Shown piece after piece: positions 35,502 to 46,500 of a stretch of DNA of 64,000 nucleotides. Under the pieces are notes generated by a model that searched no databases, had not been told where the DNA came from, and worked only from the letters and a program-made list of their open reading frames with translations. How positions within the stretch are numbered: the stretch's first letter is position 1; the number at the start of each line of letters is the position of its first letter. The stretch is from Giesbergeria sp. (GTDB lineage Bacteria > Pseudomonadota > Gammaproteobacteria > Burkholderiales > Burkholderiaceae_C): assembly GCA_017985015.1 (NCBI GenBank), contig JAGNYI010000002.1:99892-163891 (forward strand). The letters run 5' to 3'. The translations under genes and the position numbers were made by a program.

Positions 35502-35503
35502 AT
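35449..35503 (-). repeat. Dispersed repeat, copy H, inside a signal-peptide coding region
   Basis: Inverted copy: AACAGCTATCAACAATATAG, then CCAAATAAGCGCTAACGGCA on the plus strand. It covers the start codon and about 17 codons of the long TPM gene, so this repeat is translated as part of the signal peptide. Confidence 0.7.
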
Positions 35504-35528
35504 CTGATCGAAGAAAAGATTCACCAGA

Positions 35529-36122
35529 CTACTTCTTCGGTGTAGAAAAATCGACGGTCGGAGGTGACGATATCTGTGCCTCGTTCTGCACGGTAAATGT
35601 AGGCTTGGTCTCGTAGCTGAACACCTTGGCGGTCAGATTGGTCGGAAAACTGCGGGCAAGGACGTTGTATTCCTGCACTGTCTGGATGTAGCGGTTGCGT
35701 GCCACAGTGATGCGGTTCTCGGTGCCTTCCAAGGTCACGCGCAGATCTCGAAAAGCCTGGTTGGCCTGCAGCGTCGGGTAGCGCTCGGACACCGCCATGA
35801 GGCGTGAGAGAGCCCCTGAAAGCTCGCCCTGAGCCTGCTGGAACTTGGCAAATACCTCGGGGTTGTTCAAGGTATCTGGTGTCACCTGGATGGCCGTCGC
35901 CCTGGCGCGTGCCTCAATCACCTTGGTCAAGGTGTCCTGCTCGAAGCTGGCCTCTCCCTTGACCGTAGCGACGATGTTGGGCACCAGATCAGCGCGGCGC
36001 TGGTATTGATTGAGCACCTCGCTCCACGCGGCCTTGGACTGCTCGTCCAGGCGCTGAAAATCGTTGTAGCCGCAGCCGCTCAGGGCAAGAACGGCAAGGA
36101 TCAGAAAAAGAAAACGCTTCAT
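35529..36122 (-). CDS. lemA: LemA family lipoprotein
   Basis: A 197-residue LemA-like protein from the ATG at 36122. The N-terminus MKRFLFLILAVLALSGCGYN carries a lipobox (LSGC). The core has the LemA pattern: SEVLNQYQRRADLVPNIVAT, the helix with LSRLMAVSERYPTLQANQAF and NRYIQTVQEYNVLARSFPTN. It heads a unit with two TPM-domain genes downstream. LemA/TPM gene pairs are widespread, but their function is poorly known. Confidence 0.93.
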   Translation of the reverse strand: MKRFLFLILAVLALSGCGYNDFQRLDEQSKAAWSEVLNQYQRRADLVPNIVATVKGEASFEQDTLTKVIEARARATAIQVTPDTLNNPEVFAKFQQAQGELSGALSRLMAVSERYPTLQANQAFRDLRVTLEGTENRITVARNRYIQTVQEYNVLARSFPTNLTAKVFSYETKPTFTVQNEAQISSPPTVDFSTPKK

Positions 36123-36256
36123 GGATTTGCGCGATGGCCACGATACGGCGGAACTGCCACGGCCACGGTGCCGACAAATTGTGCCGCAACCACCTGCGAA
36201 GTAAAGCCGGAAATCGACTAGCACCAAATCCCGACGATGACCGACAGACGGATCCA

Positions 36257-36865
36257 ATGTCCGGCTTCAGCTTGATAGACACACTTGTTCGTTCCACGCA
36301 AGCGCTGTGCGCCATGCAGAATGGCGCCATGGATGACATCGTGCTTCAAGCCATGGTGAAGTGGCCCAAGGTACCCGCCTGCTACGGCTGGCTGGGTCTG
36401 GATGCCCGCGGCCGCTGGTACTTGCGAGACGAGACCGTGCAATCGGCCGGTGGCTTTGCGCAAAGCAGGGGAGATTGGCTCCAGCACGACAAGCTCCTTG
36501 CCTTCATCGCCCGCAATTATGGGGCAGACCCACAAGGCCAATGGTTCTTTCAGAACGGCCCGCAACGTGTCTACGTAGAACTTGAAAGCACACCCTGGAT
36601 CTGGCGCATTGGTCCAGGCCAGACGGTGCAATCGCATACCGGGCTATCCACCACCGTGAGCGCCTGCCTTGTCGATGAGCTGGGCCGCGTCTACCTCGCA
36701 ACGTCTCTGGGACTGGGCCTGGTGCATAGCCAGGATGTTGCACTGGCTGCAGACGCCATTGAAAAGGGGGACTGGATCGTCCAGAACGTAAGGGCCGAAG
36801 CGCTTTCAGAGGCCTTCGGGTACGTAGGCAGCCCCGCGCGACGGCAAGAGCGTTCCCCATACTGA
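36257..36865 (+). CDS. Conserved uncharacterised protein (DUF2946/DUF2944-like)
   Basis: A 202-residue soluble protein if started at the ATG at 36257; the conserved part seems to begin at MDDIVLQAMVKWPKVPACYG (ATG at 36329). Characteristic segments are GWLGLDARGRWYLRDE, WFFQNGPQRVYVELE and GLGLVHSQDVALAADAIEKG. It resembles a family kept in Burkholderiales and annotated with a DUF number (2946 or 2944, uncertain). No catalytic motif was recognised. It is divergent from lemA and convergent with the cytochrome c gene. Confidence 0.8.
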   Translation: MSGFSLIDTLVRSTQALCAMQNGAMDDIVLQAMVKWPKVPACYGWLGLDARGRWYLRDETVQSAGGFAQSRGDWLQHDKLLAFIARNYGADPQGQWFFQNGPQRVYVELESTPWIWRIGPGQTVQSHTGLSTTVSACLVDELGRVYLATSLGLGLVHSQDVALAADAIEKGDWIVQNVRAEALSEAFGYVGSPARRQERSPY

Positions 36866-36903
36866 TCGCGAGATTGATCGCTGTCGCTTTGCTAGCTAGA
36901 GAC

Positions 36904-36936
36904 GAAAAAAAGCCGGCCTGCGCAAGCCGGCCGGCT
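36904..36936 (-). terminator. Intrinsic terminator of the di-haem cytochrome gene
   Basis: On the minus strand AGCCGGCC and GGCCGGCT form an 8-bp stem (36929-36936 and 36911-36918) with a 10-nt loop, followed by a run of seven T (36904-36910). It lies about 20 bp after the cytochrome stop. Confidence 0.9.
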
Positions 36937-36956
36937 GTTGTCGAAACTTGTTCGAC

Positions 36957-37844
36957 TCACTTTGCCGCTGCAGTCATGAATTCCACTGCTGCGTGCAGAT
37001 CGGCATCGGAGGCGCTAGTGCCTCCCTTGGGAGGCATTGCGCCCTTGCCTTTCAGAGCGCTTTGGTAGAGCGCATCGATTCCCATCTGCAATCGCGGCGC
37101 CCAAGCCGCCTTGTCGCCAAACTTGGGCGCTCCGGCTACGCCCGCAGCATGACAAACTTGGCAGGCTTGCTTGTACAGTGCTTCGCCCGCACCGCCGACA
37201 GCAGCAACAGCCACCGGCGCATCGGCTGCATGCGCAGCAGCTTCCTTGGCAGGGGCCGCAGCTTCCTGGGCCGGTGCAGCCGCAGGCGCCGCAGCGGCTA
37301 CTGGTTTGGCTGGCGCTGCCGCCGATGCATCGGCAGATGCCGCAGCAGCGGGTGCGGCAGGCTCGGCAAATTTCGCACCAGCAGCGTTGGCCATGTACAC
37401 CACTGCGCGACCAACTTCCACGTCACTGAAGTCGCCGCCGCCTTGGGCCGACATGGCGCCTTTGCCTGCCAGCGCAGAGTGCAGCAAGGCCTCGTAACCC
37501 GTCTTGATGCGCGGCGCCCACGCTGCGGCATCGGAGAATTTCGGTGAGCCTGCGGCACCAGTAGCATGGCAGGCCGAGCACTGGGCTTTGAAGACTTCCT
37601 CGCCCGACTTTAGTGGACGGTTGGCATCACGAATTTCCACCGCACCCACCTTTTGGATGCGCAGGGCGATGGCACGCTCCGGGTTGGCAGAACCGGCCGA
37701 TGGCATGTCGGCCGAACTGACGAACATCACTAGGGCGATGATCGTGAAAATGGGCACGACGAATGCAAGCAACACCGCATTCAACAATTGCTTAGGATTC
37801 TTGATGGGCCCCGTGTGGGCTTGCGTGGTGTGTGGCTCGCTCAT
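36957..37844 (-). CDS. Membrane-anchored di-haem cytochrome c
   Basis: A 295-residue protein from the ATG at 37844. One N-terminal helix (LLNAVLLAFVVPIFTIIALV) anchors it to the inner membrane. Two class I cytochrome c domains follow, with haem motifs CSACH (89-93) and CQVCH (228-232). A linker of about 80 residues, made largely of Ala, Pro and Lys, separates them. Sequences after each haem (FSDAAAWAPRIKTG; FGDKAAWAPRLQMG) are alike, so the domains arose by duplication. It resembles cytochrome c5-type electron donors. Confidence 0.92.
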   Translation of the reverse strand: MSEPHTTQAHTGPIKNPKQLLNAVLLAFVVPIFTIIALVMFVSSADMPSAGSANPERAIALRIQKVGAVEIRDANRPLKSGEEVFKAQCSACHATGAAGSPKFSDAAAWAPRIKTGYEALLHSALAGKGAMSAQGGGDFSDVEVGRAVVYMANAAGAKFAEPAAPAAAASADASAAAPAKPVAAAAPAAAPAQEAAAPAKEAAAHAADAPVAVAAVGGAGEALYKQACQVCHAAGVAGAPKFGDKAAWAPRLQMGIDALYQSALKGKGAMPPKGGTSASDADLHAAVEFMTAAAK

Positions 37845-37944
37845 GTCTTCCTCGAAATTGCAAACGGGGTCTTGATCTAGATCGCGAATTATAGGTGCGC
37901 TCGCGCTGAAGCAGTACGGGGTGGCTTCATGCATCAGCAGCCTG

Positions 37945-37953
37945 TGTGATAAT
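37945..37953 (+). promoter_or_regulatory. Extended -10 element upstream of tRNA-Arg
   Basis: TGTGATAAT (TG-N-GATAAT) lies about 32 bp before tRNA-Arg. No good -35 is visible, as expected for an extended -10 promoter. Confidence 0.45.
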
Positions 37954-37984
37954 CAAAGGCTGCCCCGGTACCTGGGGCGCCTGT

Positions 37985-38060
37985 GCGGCTGTAGCTCAGT
38001 GGATAGAGTATCGGCCTCCGAAGCCGAGGGTCGTGGGTTCGATCCCCGCCAGCCGCACCA
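37985..38060 (+). tRNA. tRNA-Arg (CCG)
   Basis: 76 nt including an encoded CCA. The acceptor arms GCGGCTG/CAGCCGC pair fully. The anticodon loop CTCCGAA gives anticodon CCG. The T-arm GTGGGTTCGATCCCCGC fits except for one G-C shift. Confidence 0.95.
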
Positions 38061-38139
38061 ACCGCGAAGCGTTCGAGCTTTCGTCGGCCAACTTTTCATG
38101 GCGCGCCGTATGTCTGGATAGGCGGGGTCAAAAAACAGC

Positions 38140-38145
38140 TATAAT
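38140..38145 (+). promoter_or_regulatory. -10 element upstream of tRNA-Tyr
   Basis: TATAAT 12 bp before tRNA-Tyr places a start site near 38152. No strong -35 is seen. Confidence 0.5.
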
Positions 38146-38157
38146 TCGAGATTGCGT

Positions 38158-38243
38158 GGAGGAGTGCCCGAGTGGCTAAAGGGGGCAGACTGTAAATCTG
38201 TTGGCTTACGCCTACGCTGGTTCGAATCCAGCCTCCTCCACCA
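38158..38243 (+). tRNA. tRNA-Tyr (GTA)
   Basis: 86 nt with a long variable arm and an encoded CCA. Acceptor arms GGAGGAG/CTCCTCC pair fully, and the anticodon loop ACTGTAAAT reads GTA. Confidence 0.95.
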
Positions 38244-38310
38244 GAGATGTGATTGTGAAGTGGGTGCCCGCTGGCGGGCGCTGTCTTGCTGGGTGGCTCA
38301 GGCCGCTTTT

Positions 38311-38384
38311 GCGGGAGTAGTTCAATGGTAGAACCCTAGCCTTCCAAGCTAATGACGCGGGTTCGATTCCCGTCTCCCGCTCCA
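38311..38384 (+). tRNA. tRNA-Gly (TCC)
   Basis: 74 nt with an encoded CCA. Acceptor arms GCGGGAG/CTCCCGC pair fully, and the anticodon loop CTTCCAA reads TCC. Confidence 0.95.
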
Positions 38385-38417
38385 TGGTCCGGTCTTGTAG
38401 TTGTGTGATTGTTAGTT

Positions 38418-38492
38418 GCCCATGTGGCTCAGTGGCAGAGCACTCCCTTGGTAAGGGAGAGGTCGCGGGTCCGATTCCCGCCATGGGCACCA
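38418..38492 (+). tRNA. tRNA-Thr (GGT)
   Basis: 75 nt with an encoded CCA. Acceptor arms GCCCATG/CATGGGC pair fully, and the anticodon loop TTGGTAA reads GGT. It lies 79 bp before the second tuf gene, as in many Proteobacteria (tRNA-tufB unit). Confidence 0.95.
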
Positions 38493-38571
38493 CCTGATTT
38501 TCGGATGCGGTCGCGTGCACAAGCGCCGAAATCCTCTTGTTTTGTTGTAGATTTTTTTCGGAGTCGGAAAA

Positions 38572-39762
<1,191 letters not shown>

Positions 39763-39773
39763 GTAGGAAATAC

Positions 39774-39849
39774 AGGGGTATAGCTCAATTGGCAGAGCGT
39801 CGGTCTCCAAAACCGAAGGTTGTAGGTTCGATTCCTACTGCCCCTGCCA
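39774..39849 (+). tRNA. tRNA-Trp (CCA)
   Basis: 76 nt with an encoded CCA end. Acceptor arms AGGGGTA/TGCCCCT pair with one G-T wobble. The anticodon loop TCTCCAAAA reads CCA. It lies 11 bp after the second tuf and upstream of secE. Confidence 0.95.
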
Positions 39850-39934
39850 CCTGATACCGTGGCATTCAAAGCCCGCCAACCAATGGCGGGCTTCGGCGTC
39901 TTAGGTGATGCTGAATTTGACAGGAAACAATGGC

Positions 39935-40318
39935 ATGGCCACTTCACAGATAGAGACAGTCAGTACCGGCGCTGACAAGGCCAAGCTGGCGTTGTCAGTT
40001 GTTCTGCTTTTGGCGGCATTGGCAGGCTTTTACCTGCTTGCCAAGCAGGGTCCGTTGGTGCAGTGGAGTACCTTGGTCGCAGGATTGATTCTTGCTGTTG
40101 GGATGTTTCTTGTTTCCGAGACGGGGCGTCGATTCATTGCCTTTTGCCGCGATTCGGCGCGGGAAGTCAAAAAGGTCGTGTGGCCAACCCGCAAGGAGAC
40201 CACGCAAATGACGGCGTATGTCTTTGGTTTTGTGGTGCTGATGGCGCTGTTTCTTTGGATGACTGACAAGACGCTTGAATGGGTTTTTTACGACCTGATT
40301 CTGGGCTGGAGAAAGTAA
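39935..40318 (+). CDS. secE: Preprotein translocase subunit SecE
   Basis: SecE is the clamp subunit of the SecYEG channel. The product is 127 residues from the ATG at 39935, with AGGAAAC upstream as a ribosome-binding site; the earlier GTG is less likely. Three hydrophobic helices are seen, and the conserved amphipathic segment [20 protein letters not shown] precedes the third. The stop shares a base with the nusG start. Confidence 0.96.
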   Translation: MATSQIETVSTGADKAKLALSVVLLLAALAGFYLLAKQGPLVQWSTLVAGLILAVGMFLVSETGRRFIAFCRDSAREVKKVVWPTRKETTQMTAYVFGFVVLMALFLWMTDKTLEWVFYDLILGWRK

Positions 40319-40911
40319 TGACAGTTTCCGCTGATCTTGACGGTGTGAGTGCGCTGGGGACGGCCGATCCGAGCAATCCCGAGCTTCGTTGGTACATCGT
40401 GCACGCCTACTCTGGCATGGAGAAGGCGGTGGAGCGGAACATCGCCGAACGCATTGCTCGCGCCAGCATGCAGTCCAAATTTGGTCGCGTTCTGGTTCCC
40501 ACCGAGGAAGTGGTGGAAATCAAGGCTGGGCAAAAGAAAACCACCGAGCGGAGATTGTTCCCTGGCTATGTGTTTGTCGAAATGGTGATGGACGATGAAT
40601 CCTGGCATCTGGTGAAGCACACCAACAAGGTGACTGGCTTTGTCGGGGGTGCCAAGAACCGGCCCGCTCCAATCTCTGAGGCGGAGGTTCAGAAAATCGT
40701 CAGTCAAATGCAGGAAGGCACTGAAAAGCCAAGGCACAAAACAGAATTCATGGTGGGCGAATACGTCCGCGTCAAGGAGGGCCCGTTCACCGACTTCAAT
40801 GGGTCCGTAGAAGACGTCAATTACGAAAAGAACCGTCTGCGCGTCTCGGTCATGATATTTGGACGCTCCACGCCTGTGGAGTTGGAGTTCGATCAGGTCG
40901 AAAAGACCTGA
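40318..40911 (+). CDS. nusG: Transcription termination/antitermination protein NusG
   Basis: NusG joins RNA polymerase to Rho or to ribosomal S10. The product is 197 residues from the ATG at 40318, overlapping the secE TAA (TAATG). The NGN domain includes [20 protein letters not shown] and [11 protein letters not shown]; the KOW motif near the C-terminus reads [20 protein letters not shown]. It has the standard family length with a slightly longer N-terminus. Confidence 0.97.
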   Translation: MTVSADLDGVSALGTADPSNPELRWYIVHAYSGMEKAVERNIAERIARASMQSKFGRVLVPTEEVVEIKAGQKKTTERRLFPGYVFVEMVMDDESWHLVKHTNKVTGFVGGAKNRPAPISEAEVQKIVSQMQEGTEKPRHKTEFMVGEYVRVKEGPFTDFNGSVEDVNYEKNRLRVSVMIFGRSTPVELEFDQVEKT

Positions 40912-41030
40912 GCGTATTTTTTGATTAATTGCACTTTTCGACTCGGTGCAGTTGAGTTTGTTGGAGTCGTTAGCCCCCGGGGAGCTACCAGCCGAATGGT
41001 TGTGGCGCATGGACCCGCAAGGAGTAAAGC

Positions 41031-41462
41031 ATGGCGAAAAAAATCGTCGGTTTTGTCAAGCTGCAAGTGCCAGCTGGTAAGGCCAACCCATCACCACCGA
41101 TTGGCCCGGCACTGGGTCAGCGCGGCCTCAACATCATGGAGTTCTGCAAGGCATTTAATGCGCAGACCCAAGGTGTAGAGCCCGGCCTGCCTCTGCCGGT
41201 GGTTATCACCGCATTTGCAGACAAAAGCTTCACCTTCATCATCAAGACGCCGCCCGCGACGGTTTTGATCAAGAAGGCCATTAAGCTGGACAAGGGTTCT
41301 GCCAATCCGCTGAGCACCAAGGTTGGCAAGATCACGCGAGCGCAACTTGAAGAGATCGCCAAGACCAAGATGAAAGACATGAACGCTGCAGATCTTGATG
41401 CGGCTGTTCGTACCATCGCCGGCTCTGCCCGTTCGATGGGCGTGACTGTGGAGGGCGTGTAA
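41031..41462 (+). CDS. rplK: 50S ribosomal protein L11
   Basis: L11 forms the GTPase-associated stalk base with 23S rRNA. The product is 143 residues, with [20 protein letters not shown] and the C-terminal [17 protein letters not shown]. An AAGGAG ribosome-binding site precedes the ATG. A 119-bp gap after nusG precedes it, and rplA starts directly after its stop. Confidence 0.98.
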   Translation: MAKKIVGFVKLQVPAGKANPSPPIGPALGQRGLNIMEFCKAFNAQTQGVEPGLPLPVVITAFADKSFTFIIKTPPATVLIKKAIKLDKGSANPLSTKVGKITRAQLEEIAKTKMKDMNAADLDAAVRTIAGSARSMGVTVEGV

Positions 41463-42158
41463 ATGTCCAAACTGACGAAAAAGCAGAAAGCTCTGCAAGG
41501 CAAAGTCGACAGCAACCGTCTGTACTCCTTGTCCGAGGCCCTGGTTCTCATCAAGGAAGCAGCAACAGCCAAGTTCGATGAATCCATCGACGTGGCGGTG
41601 CAGTTGGGTATTGATGCCAAGAAATCTGACCAAGTAGTTCGTGGTGCCGTCGTGTTGCCCAACGGCACCGGCAAGACGAAGCGAGTGGCCGTGTTTGCCC
41701 AGGGTGCCAAGGCCGAAGAGGCCAAGGCTGCTGGTGCCGATATCGTCGGTATGGATGATCTTGCCGCCATGGTCAAGGCGGGCAACATGCCATTTGATGT
41801 GGTCATCGCAGCGCCCGACGCCATGCGTGTCGTGGGAACGCTGGGCCAGATTCTCGGCCCAAGAGGATTGATGCCCAACCCCAAGGTCGGTACGGTCACG
41901 CCCGATGTGGCTACGGCAGTCAAGAACGCCAAGGCAGGTCAGGTTCAGTTTCGTGTGGACAAGGCCGGTATTGTCCACAGCACGATCGGTCGTCGCTCGT
42001 TTGACGATGCCAAATTGCAGGGCAACCTCGCTGCCTTGATCGATGCACTGACCAAAGTCAAACCCGCCACCAGTAAAGGTCTGTACCTGCGCAAAGTGGC
42101 TGTTTCATCCACCATGGGCCTGGGTGTCCGCGTCGATACGCAATCCATCGCGGCATAA
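41463..42158 (+). CDS. rplA: 50S ribosomal protein L1
   Basis: L1 forms the mobile stalk at the E site and in many bacteria represses the rplK-rplA mRNA. The product is 231 residues, with [20 protein letters not shown] and [18 protein letters not shown] as conserved segments. It abuts rplK with no gap. A structured 223-bp leader separates it from rplJ. Confidence 0.98.
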   Translation: MSKLTKKQKALQGKVDSNRLYSLSEALVLIKEAATAKFDESIDVAVQLGIDAKKSDQVVRGAVVLPNGTGKTKRVAVFAQGAKAEEAKAAGADIVGMDDLAAMVKAGNMPFDVVIAAPDAMRVVGTLGQILGPRGLMPNPKVGTVTPDVATAVKNAKAGQVQFRVDKAGIVHSTIGRRSFDDAKLQGNLAALIDALTKVKPATSKGLYLRKVAVSSTMGLGVRVDTQSIAA

Positions 42159-42227
42159 GAAATGTCCGGGTGGGCCACGTGCCCGTCCGAACTGGTGGGC
42201 CACGCACATTTCGATGTGGGTGGGCCA
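42159..42227 (+). promoter_or_regulatory. rplJ leader with three 25-nt-spaced GGTGGGCCA repeats
   Basis: GGTGGGCCA occurs at 42169-42177, 42194-42202 and 42219-42227, exactly 25 nt apart. GAAATGT (42159-42165) can pair with ACATTTC (42206-42212), enclosing the first two copies. The position matches the L10 leader, where the L10-L7/L12 complex represses translation; the repeats themselves I do not recognise from that element. Confidence 0.55.
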
Positions 42228-42381
42228 TCCAAGACCGCTGGCGTGCGAGGGTGCACTTAAATCCGCCGGAGCCAGCGCAGATGGCGATCCCACTGAATCA
42301 GATTTACCTGAACAGTTGGTCGCTGCAACCAGAGCGTGTCGTTCGGTTTCGTGCCGAGCGGCGCTTTTTAAGGAGTAGACC

Positions 42382-42888
42382 TTGAGTCTTAATCGCAGTG
42401 AGAAGGAAGCGGTCATCAGTGAAGTGACCGACCTCGCCGCAAAAGCTCAGACGCTAGTGCTTGCGGAATACCGCGGCATCACGGTCGCCGACATGACCAA
42501 GTTGCGTTCCGATGCACGCAGCAAAGGTGTAAGCCTGAGTGTTCTGAAAAACACGCTGGCACGCCGTGCTGTGGCCGGAAGCAGTTTTGACGTTGTCGCA
42601 GACCAGATGACCGGTCCGCTGATCTATGGCTTCTCTGAAGACGCTGTGGCCGCCGCAAAAGTGGTGGCCGATTTCGCGAAGACCAACGACAAGTTGGTGA
42701 TTCGCGCAGGCGCGTTTGGAGGCAAGGCCCTGGATGTCAACGGCGTGAAGCAACTGGCCAACATTCCTTCTCGGGAAGTGTTGTTGGCACAGGTGTGTGG
42801 GCTATTGATGTCGCCTATATCGCGCACCGCAGTGGTGCTTGGTGCGTTGGCGGCCAAAAAAGGCGAGAGCGAAGCTGTAGCCGCCTGA
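42382..42888 (+). CDS. rplJ: 50S ribosomal protein L10
   Basis: L10 anchors the L7/L12 stalk. The product is 168 residues, starting at a TTG with a strong AAGGAG site 7 nt upstream (42370-42375); the N-terminus (M)[17 protein letters not shown] matches the family. The conserved [20 protein letters not shown] and [12 protein letters not shown] are present. The rare start fits the autoregulated leader. rplL follows after 39 bp. Confidence 0.97.
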   Translation: MSLNRSEKEAVISEVTDLAAKAQTLVLAEYRGITVADMTKLRSDARSKGVSLSVLKNTLARRAVAGSSFDVVADQMTGPLIYGFSEDAVAAAKVVADFAKTNDKLVIRAGAFGGKALDVNGVKQLANIPSREVLLAQVCGLLMSPISRTAVVLGALAAKKGESEAVAA

Positions 42889-42927
42889 GGCGCAGTTGTC
42901 CGTGAACCAATTTGTTAGGAATTAAAA

Positions 42928-43302
42928 ATGGCATTCGATAAAGACGCATTTCTGACCGCCCTCGATGGCATGACGGTCCTGGAACTCAATGAGCTGGTGA
43001 AAGCCATTGAAGAGAAGTTTGGCGTGAGCGCCGCAGCGATGGCTGCTCCGGCCGCTGGCGGCGGCGGCGCTGCAGCAGCTGTCGAAGAGCAGACCGAATT
43101 CAACGTAATGCTGCTTGAAGCAGGCGCCAACAAGGTGTCGGTTATCAAGGCCGTGCGTGAAATCACGGGTCTCGGCCTCAAGGAAGCCAAGGACGTCGTT
43201 GATGGCGCTCCCAAGGCTGTCAAGGAAGGACTGTCCAAGGCTGATGCAGAAGCCGCCAAGAAGAAGCTGGAAGACGCTGGCGCCAAGGCCGAGCTCAAGT
43301 AA
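42928..43302 (+). CDS. rplL: 50S ribosomal protein L7/L12
   Basis: L7/L12 forms the flexible stalk that recruits translation GTPases. The product is 124 residues: an N-terminal dimerisation helix region ([20 protein letters not shown]), an Ala/Gly hinge (about 36-50) and a C-terminal domain with [20 protein letters not shown]. It follows rplJ and precedes a structured gap before rpoB. Confidence 0.98.
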   Translation: MAFDKDAFLTALDGMTVLELNELVKAIEEKFGVSAAAMAAPAAGGGGAAAAVEEQTEFNVMLLEAGANKVSVIKAVREITGLGLKEAKDVVDGAPKAVKEGLSKADAEAAKKKLEDAGAKAELK

Positions 43303-43316
43303 GCGATAGGTTTTCT

Positions 43317-43407
43317 GGGCTGGGGTGCTCTGCAAAGAGCCCTCAGCCCTTTGGCGCTTCTGGGCGCCTTATAGAAAACACCAGAAAGCAACGACGCGTT
43401 GTTTTCT
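43317..43407 (+). promoter_or_regulatory. Two hairpins between rplL and rpoB
   Basis: GGGCTGGGG (43317-43325) pairs with CCCTCAGCCC (43340-43349, one bulge), and AGAAAGCAACG (43383-43393) pairs with CGTTGTTTTCT (43397-43407, one G-T). Neither is followed by a U-run. The place matches the attenuator and RNase III site between rplL and rpoB in E. coli, but that role is only inferred. Confidence 0.55.
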
Positions 43408-43569
43408 AGTGTCTTCTGACGAATCCGACAGTAGAAGACGCCTTGGTTCGGGCGATGTGCAAGGCATCGCTGTCCGCCATGGTTGGTAGTGGCCAACCGC
43501 CAAGCCTGCAGTTTATCGCTGCAGGTCCTAGTCGCAGACCCAGGACTCAAGTCTTTTCCCGGAGATCTC

Positions 43570-46500
43570 ATGGCCCCAACATCCACGTACAGCTACACCG
43601 AGCGCAAGCGGATTCGCAAAAGTTTCGGCAGCCGCGACAGTGTGCTCGAGGTTCCTTACCTGTTGCAGATGCAGAAAGACGCGTACACCGCGTTCCTTCA
43701 AGCAGGTGTATCGCCCAAGAAGCGTTCGATTGAAGGCTTGCAAGCAGCGTTCAATGCTGCTTTCCCGATCGTTTCGCATAACGGTTTCGTGGAAATGAAA
43801 TTCCTCGAATACAACCTCGCCAAACCGGCGTTCGACGTGCGTGAGTGCCAGACCCGTGGCCTGACCTTTGCCTCGGCCGTGCGGGCCAAGGTGCAGCTGA
43901 TCATTTACGACCGCGAGTCTTCCACGCCTCAATCCAAGGTGGTCAAGGAAGTGAAGGAGCAAGAGGTCTACATGGGCGAAGTGCCGCTCATGACCGACAA
44001 GGGTTCCTTCATCATCAATGGAACAGAGCGTGTCATTGTGTCGCAGCTACACCGCTCGCCCGGCGTGTTTTTTGAGCACGACAAGGGCAAGACGCACAGC
44101 TCCGGCAAACTGCTGTTCTCGGCGCGAATCATTCCTTACCGGGGCTCTTGGCTCGACTTCGAATTCGACCCCAAGGACATTCTGTACTTCCGCGTCGACC
44201 GCCGTCGCAAGATGCCGGTCACGATTTTGCTCAAGGCCATCGGCCTGAACCCGGAATCGATCCTGGCGAATTTCTTCGTCAATGACAACTTCCGCCTGAT
44301 GGACAGTGGCGCGCAAATGGAGTTCGTCTCCGAGCGTCTGCGCGGGGAAGTGGCGCGATTTGACATCACCGACAAGGCGGGAAAAGTGGTTGTCGCCAAG
44401 GACAAACGCGTCACGGCTCGCCACACACGCGAGCTCGAAGAGAGCAAAACCAGCCACATCAGTGTTCCGGAGGATTTCCTTATCGGACGTGTGGTGGCGC
44501 GCGCCATCGTCGATTCCGATACCGGTGAAATCCTGGCCAAGGCCAATGAGGAGCTTACCGAAGCGCTGCTTAAAAAGCTGCGATCTTCCGGCGTGCAGGA
44601 CTTGCAGTGCATTTACACCAATGAACTCGATCAGGGCGCGTACATCTCGCAGACGCTGCGAACCGATGAGACCGTGGACGAGTTCGCAGCGCGCGTGGCC
44701 ATCTACCGCATGATGCGTCCGGGCGAGCCGCCGACGGAAGATGCCGTACAAGCGCTCTTTCAGCGGCTGTTCTACAACCCCGACACCTACGATCTTTCGC
44801 GCGTGGGCCGCATGAAGTTCAACGCCAAGGTCGGCCGTGACGAATCGACCGGTCCCATGGTGCTGACTAACGAAGACATTCTGGCCGTGGTCAAGATTCT
44901 CGTGGATTTGCGCAACGGCAATGGCGAGGTGGATGACATCGACCACCTGGGTAACCGCCGCGTACGCTGCGTGGGTGAGTTGGCTGAAAACCAGTACCGC
45001 ACGGGCCTGGCGCGGATTGAGAAGGCAGTCAAAGAGCGCCTCGGCCAAGCCGAGCAGGACCCCCTGATGCCGCATGATCTGATCAATTCCAAGCCGATTT
45101 CTGCGGCACTCAAGGAGTTCTTCGGTGCCTCGCAGTTGTCGCAATTCATGGACCAGACCAACCCGCTGGCCGAGATCACGCACAAGCGCCGTGTTTCTGC
45201 CTTAGGCCCCGGCGGTTTGACGCGCGAGCGAGCTGGATTCGAAGTGCGAGACGTGCACGTCACGCACTACGGTCGTGTCTGTCCTATCGAGACGCCTGAA
45301 GGCCCCAATATTGGTTTGATCAACTCCCTCGCTCTGTACGCGCGCCTCAATGAATACGGATTCATTGAAACGCCGTACCGTCGCGTCGCGGACGCCAAGG
45401 TGACCAACGAGATCGACTATTTGTCGGCAATCGAAGAAGGTAAGTACATCATTGCGCAGGCCAACGCGACGCTGGACGCCGATGGGCGTTTGACGGGCGA
45501 TCTGGTGTCGGCGCGTGAAAAGGGCGAGTCCATCCTCGTCGGTGCAGAGCGTGTTCAATACATGGACGTGTCGCCCGCGCAGATTGTCTCTGTGGCAGCG
45601 TCTCTCGTTCCCTTTCTGGAACACGATGACGCCAACCGCGCGCTCATGGGCGCCAACATGTCGCGCCAGGCTGTGCCGGTTCTGCGCCCTGAAAAACCCA
45701 TGGTAGGAACGGGTATCGAGCGTGTCGCTGCGGTGGATTCGGGTACGGTCGTTACGGCCACCCGCGGTGGTGTTGTCGACTACGTGGATGCGACCCGTAT
45801 CGTGATTCGGGTGAACGACGCAGAAGCGCTGGCAGGCGAAGTGGGTGTCGACATCTACAACCTCATCAAGTATCAGCGCTCCAACCAGAACACCAACATC
45901 CATCAGCGGCCCATCGTCAAGAAGGGCGACAAGCTCACCAAAGGCGACGTGATTGCCGACGGCGCGTCGACGGACTTTGGCGAAATCGCCATCGGCCAGA
46001 ACATGCTGATTGCCTTCATGCCCTGGAATGGCTACAACTTTGAGGACTCGATTCTCATCAGTGAACGTGTCGTGGCTGAGGATCGGTACACCTCGATCCA
46101 CATCGAGGAACTCGTGGTGATGGCGCGCGATACCAAGCTGGGCGCTGAAGAAATCACGCGCGACATTCCGAACCTGTCCGAGCAGCAGCTCAATCGCCTG
46201 GATGAGTCCGGAATCATCTACGTCGGCGCCGAAGTGATGCCTGGGGATACGTTGGTAGGCAAGGTCACGCCCAAGGGTGAAACCACGCTGACGCCTGAAG
46301 AAAAGCTGCTTCGTGCCATCTTTGGTGAAAAGGCCTCAGACGTGAAGGACACGTCCTTGCGCGTGGACCAAGGCTCGCAGGGTGTGGTGATCGATGTGCA
46401 GGTGTTCACGCGCGAAGGCATTCAGCGTGACAAGCGTGCACAACAGATCATCGACGACGAACTCAAGCGGTTCCGTCTCGACCTCAACGACCAGTTGCGC

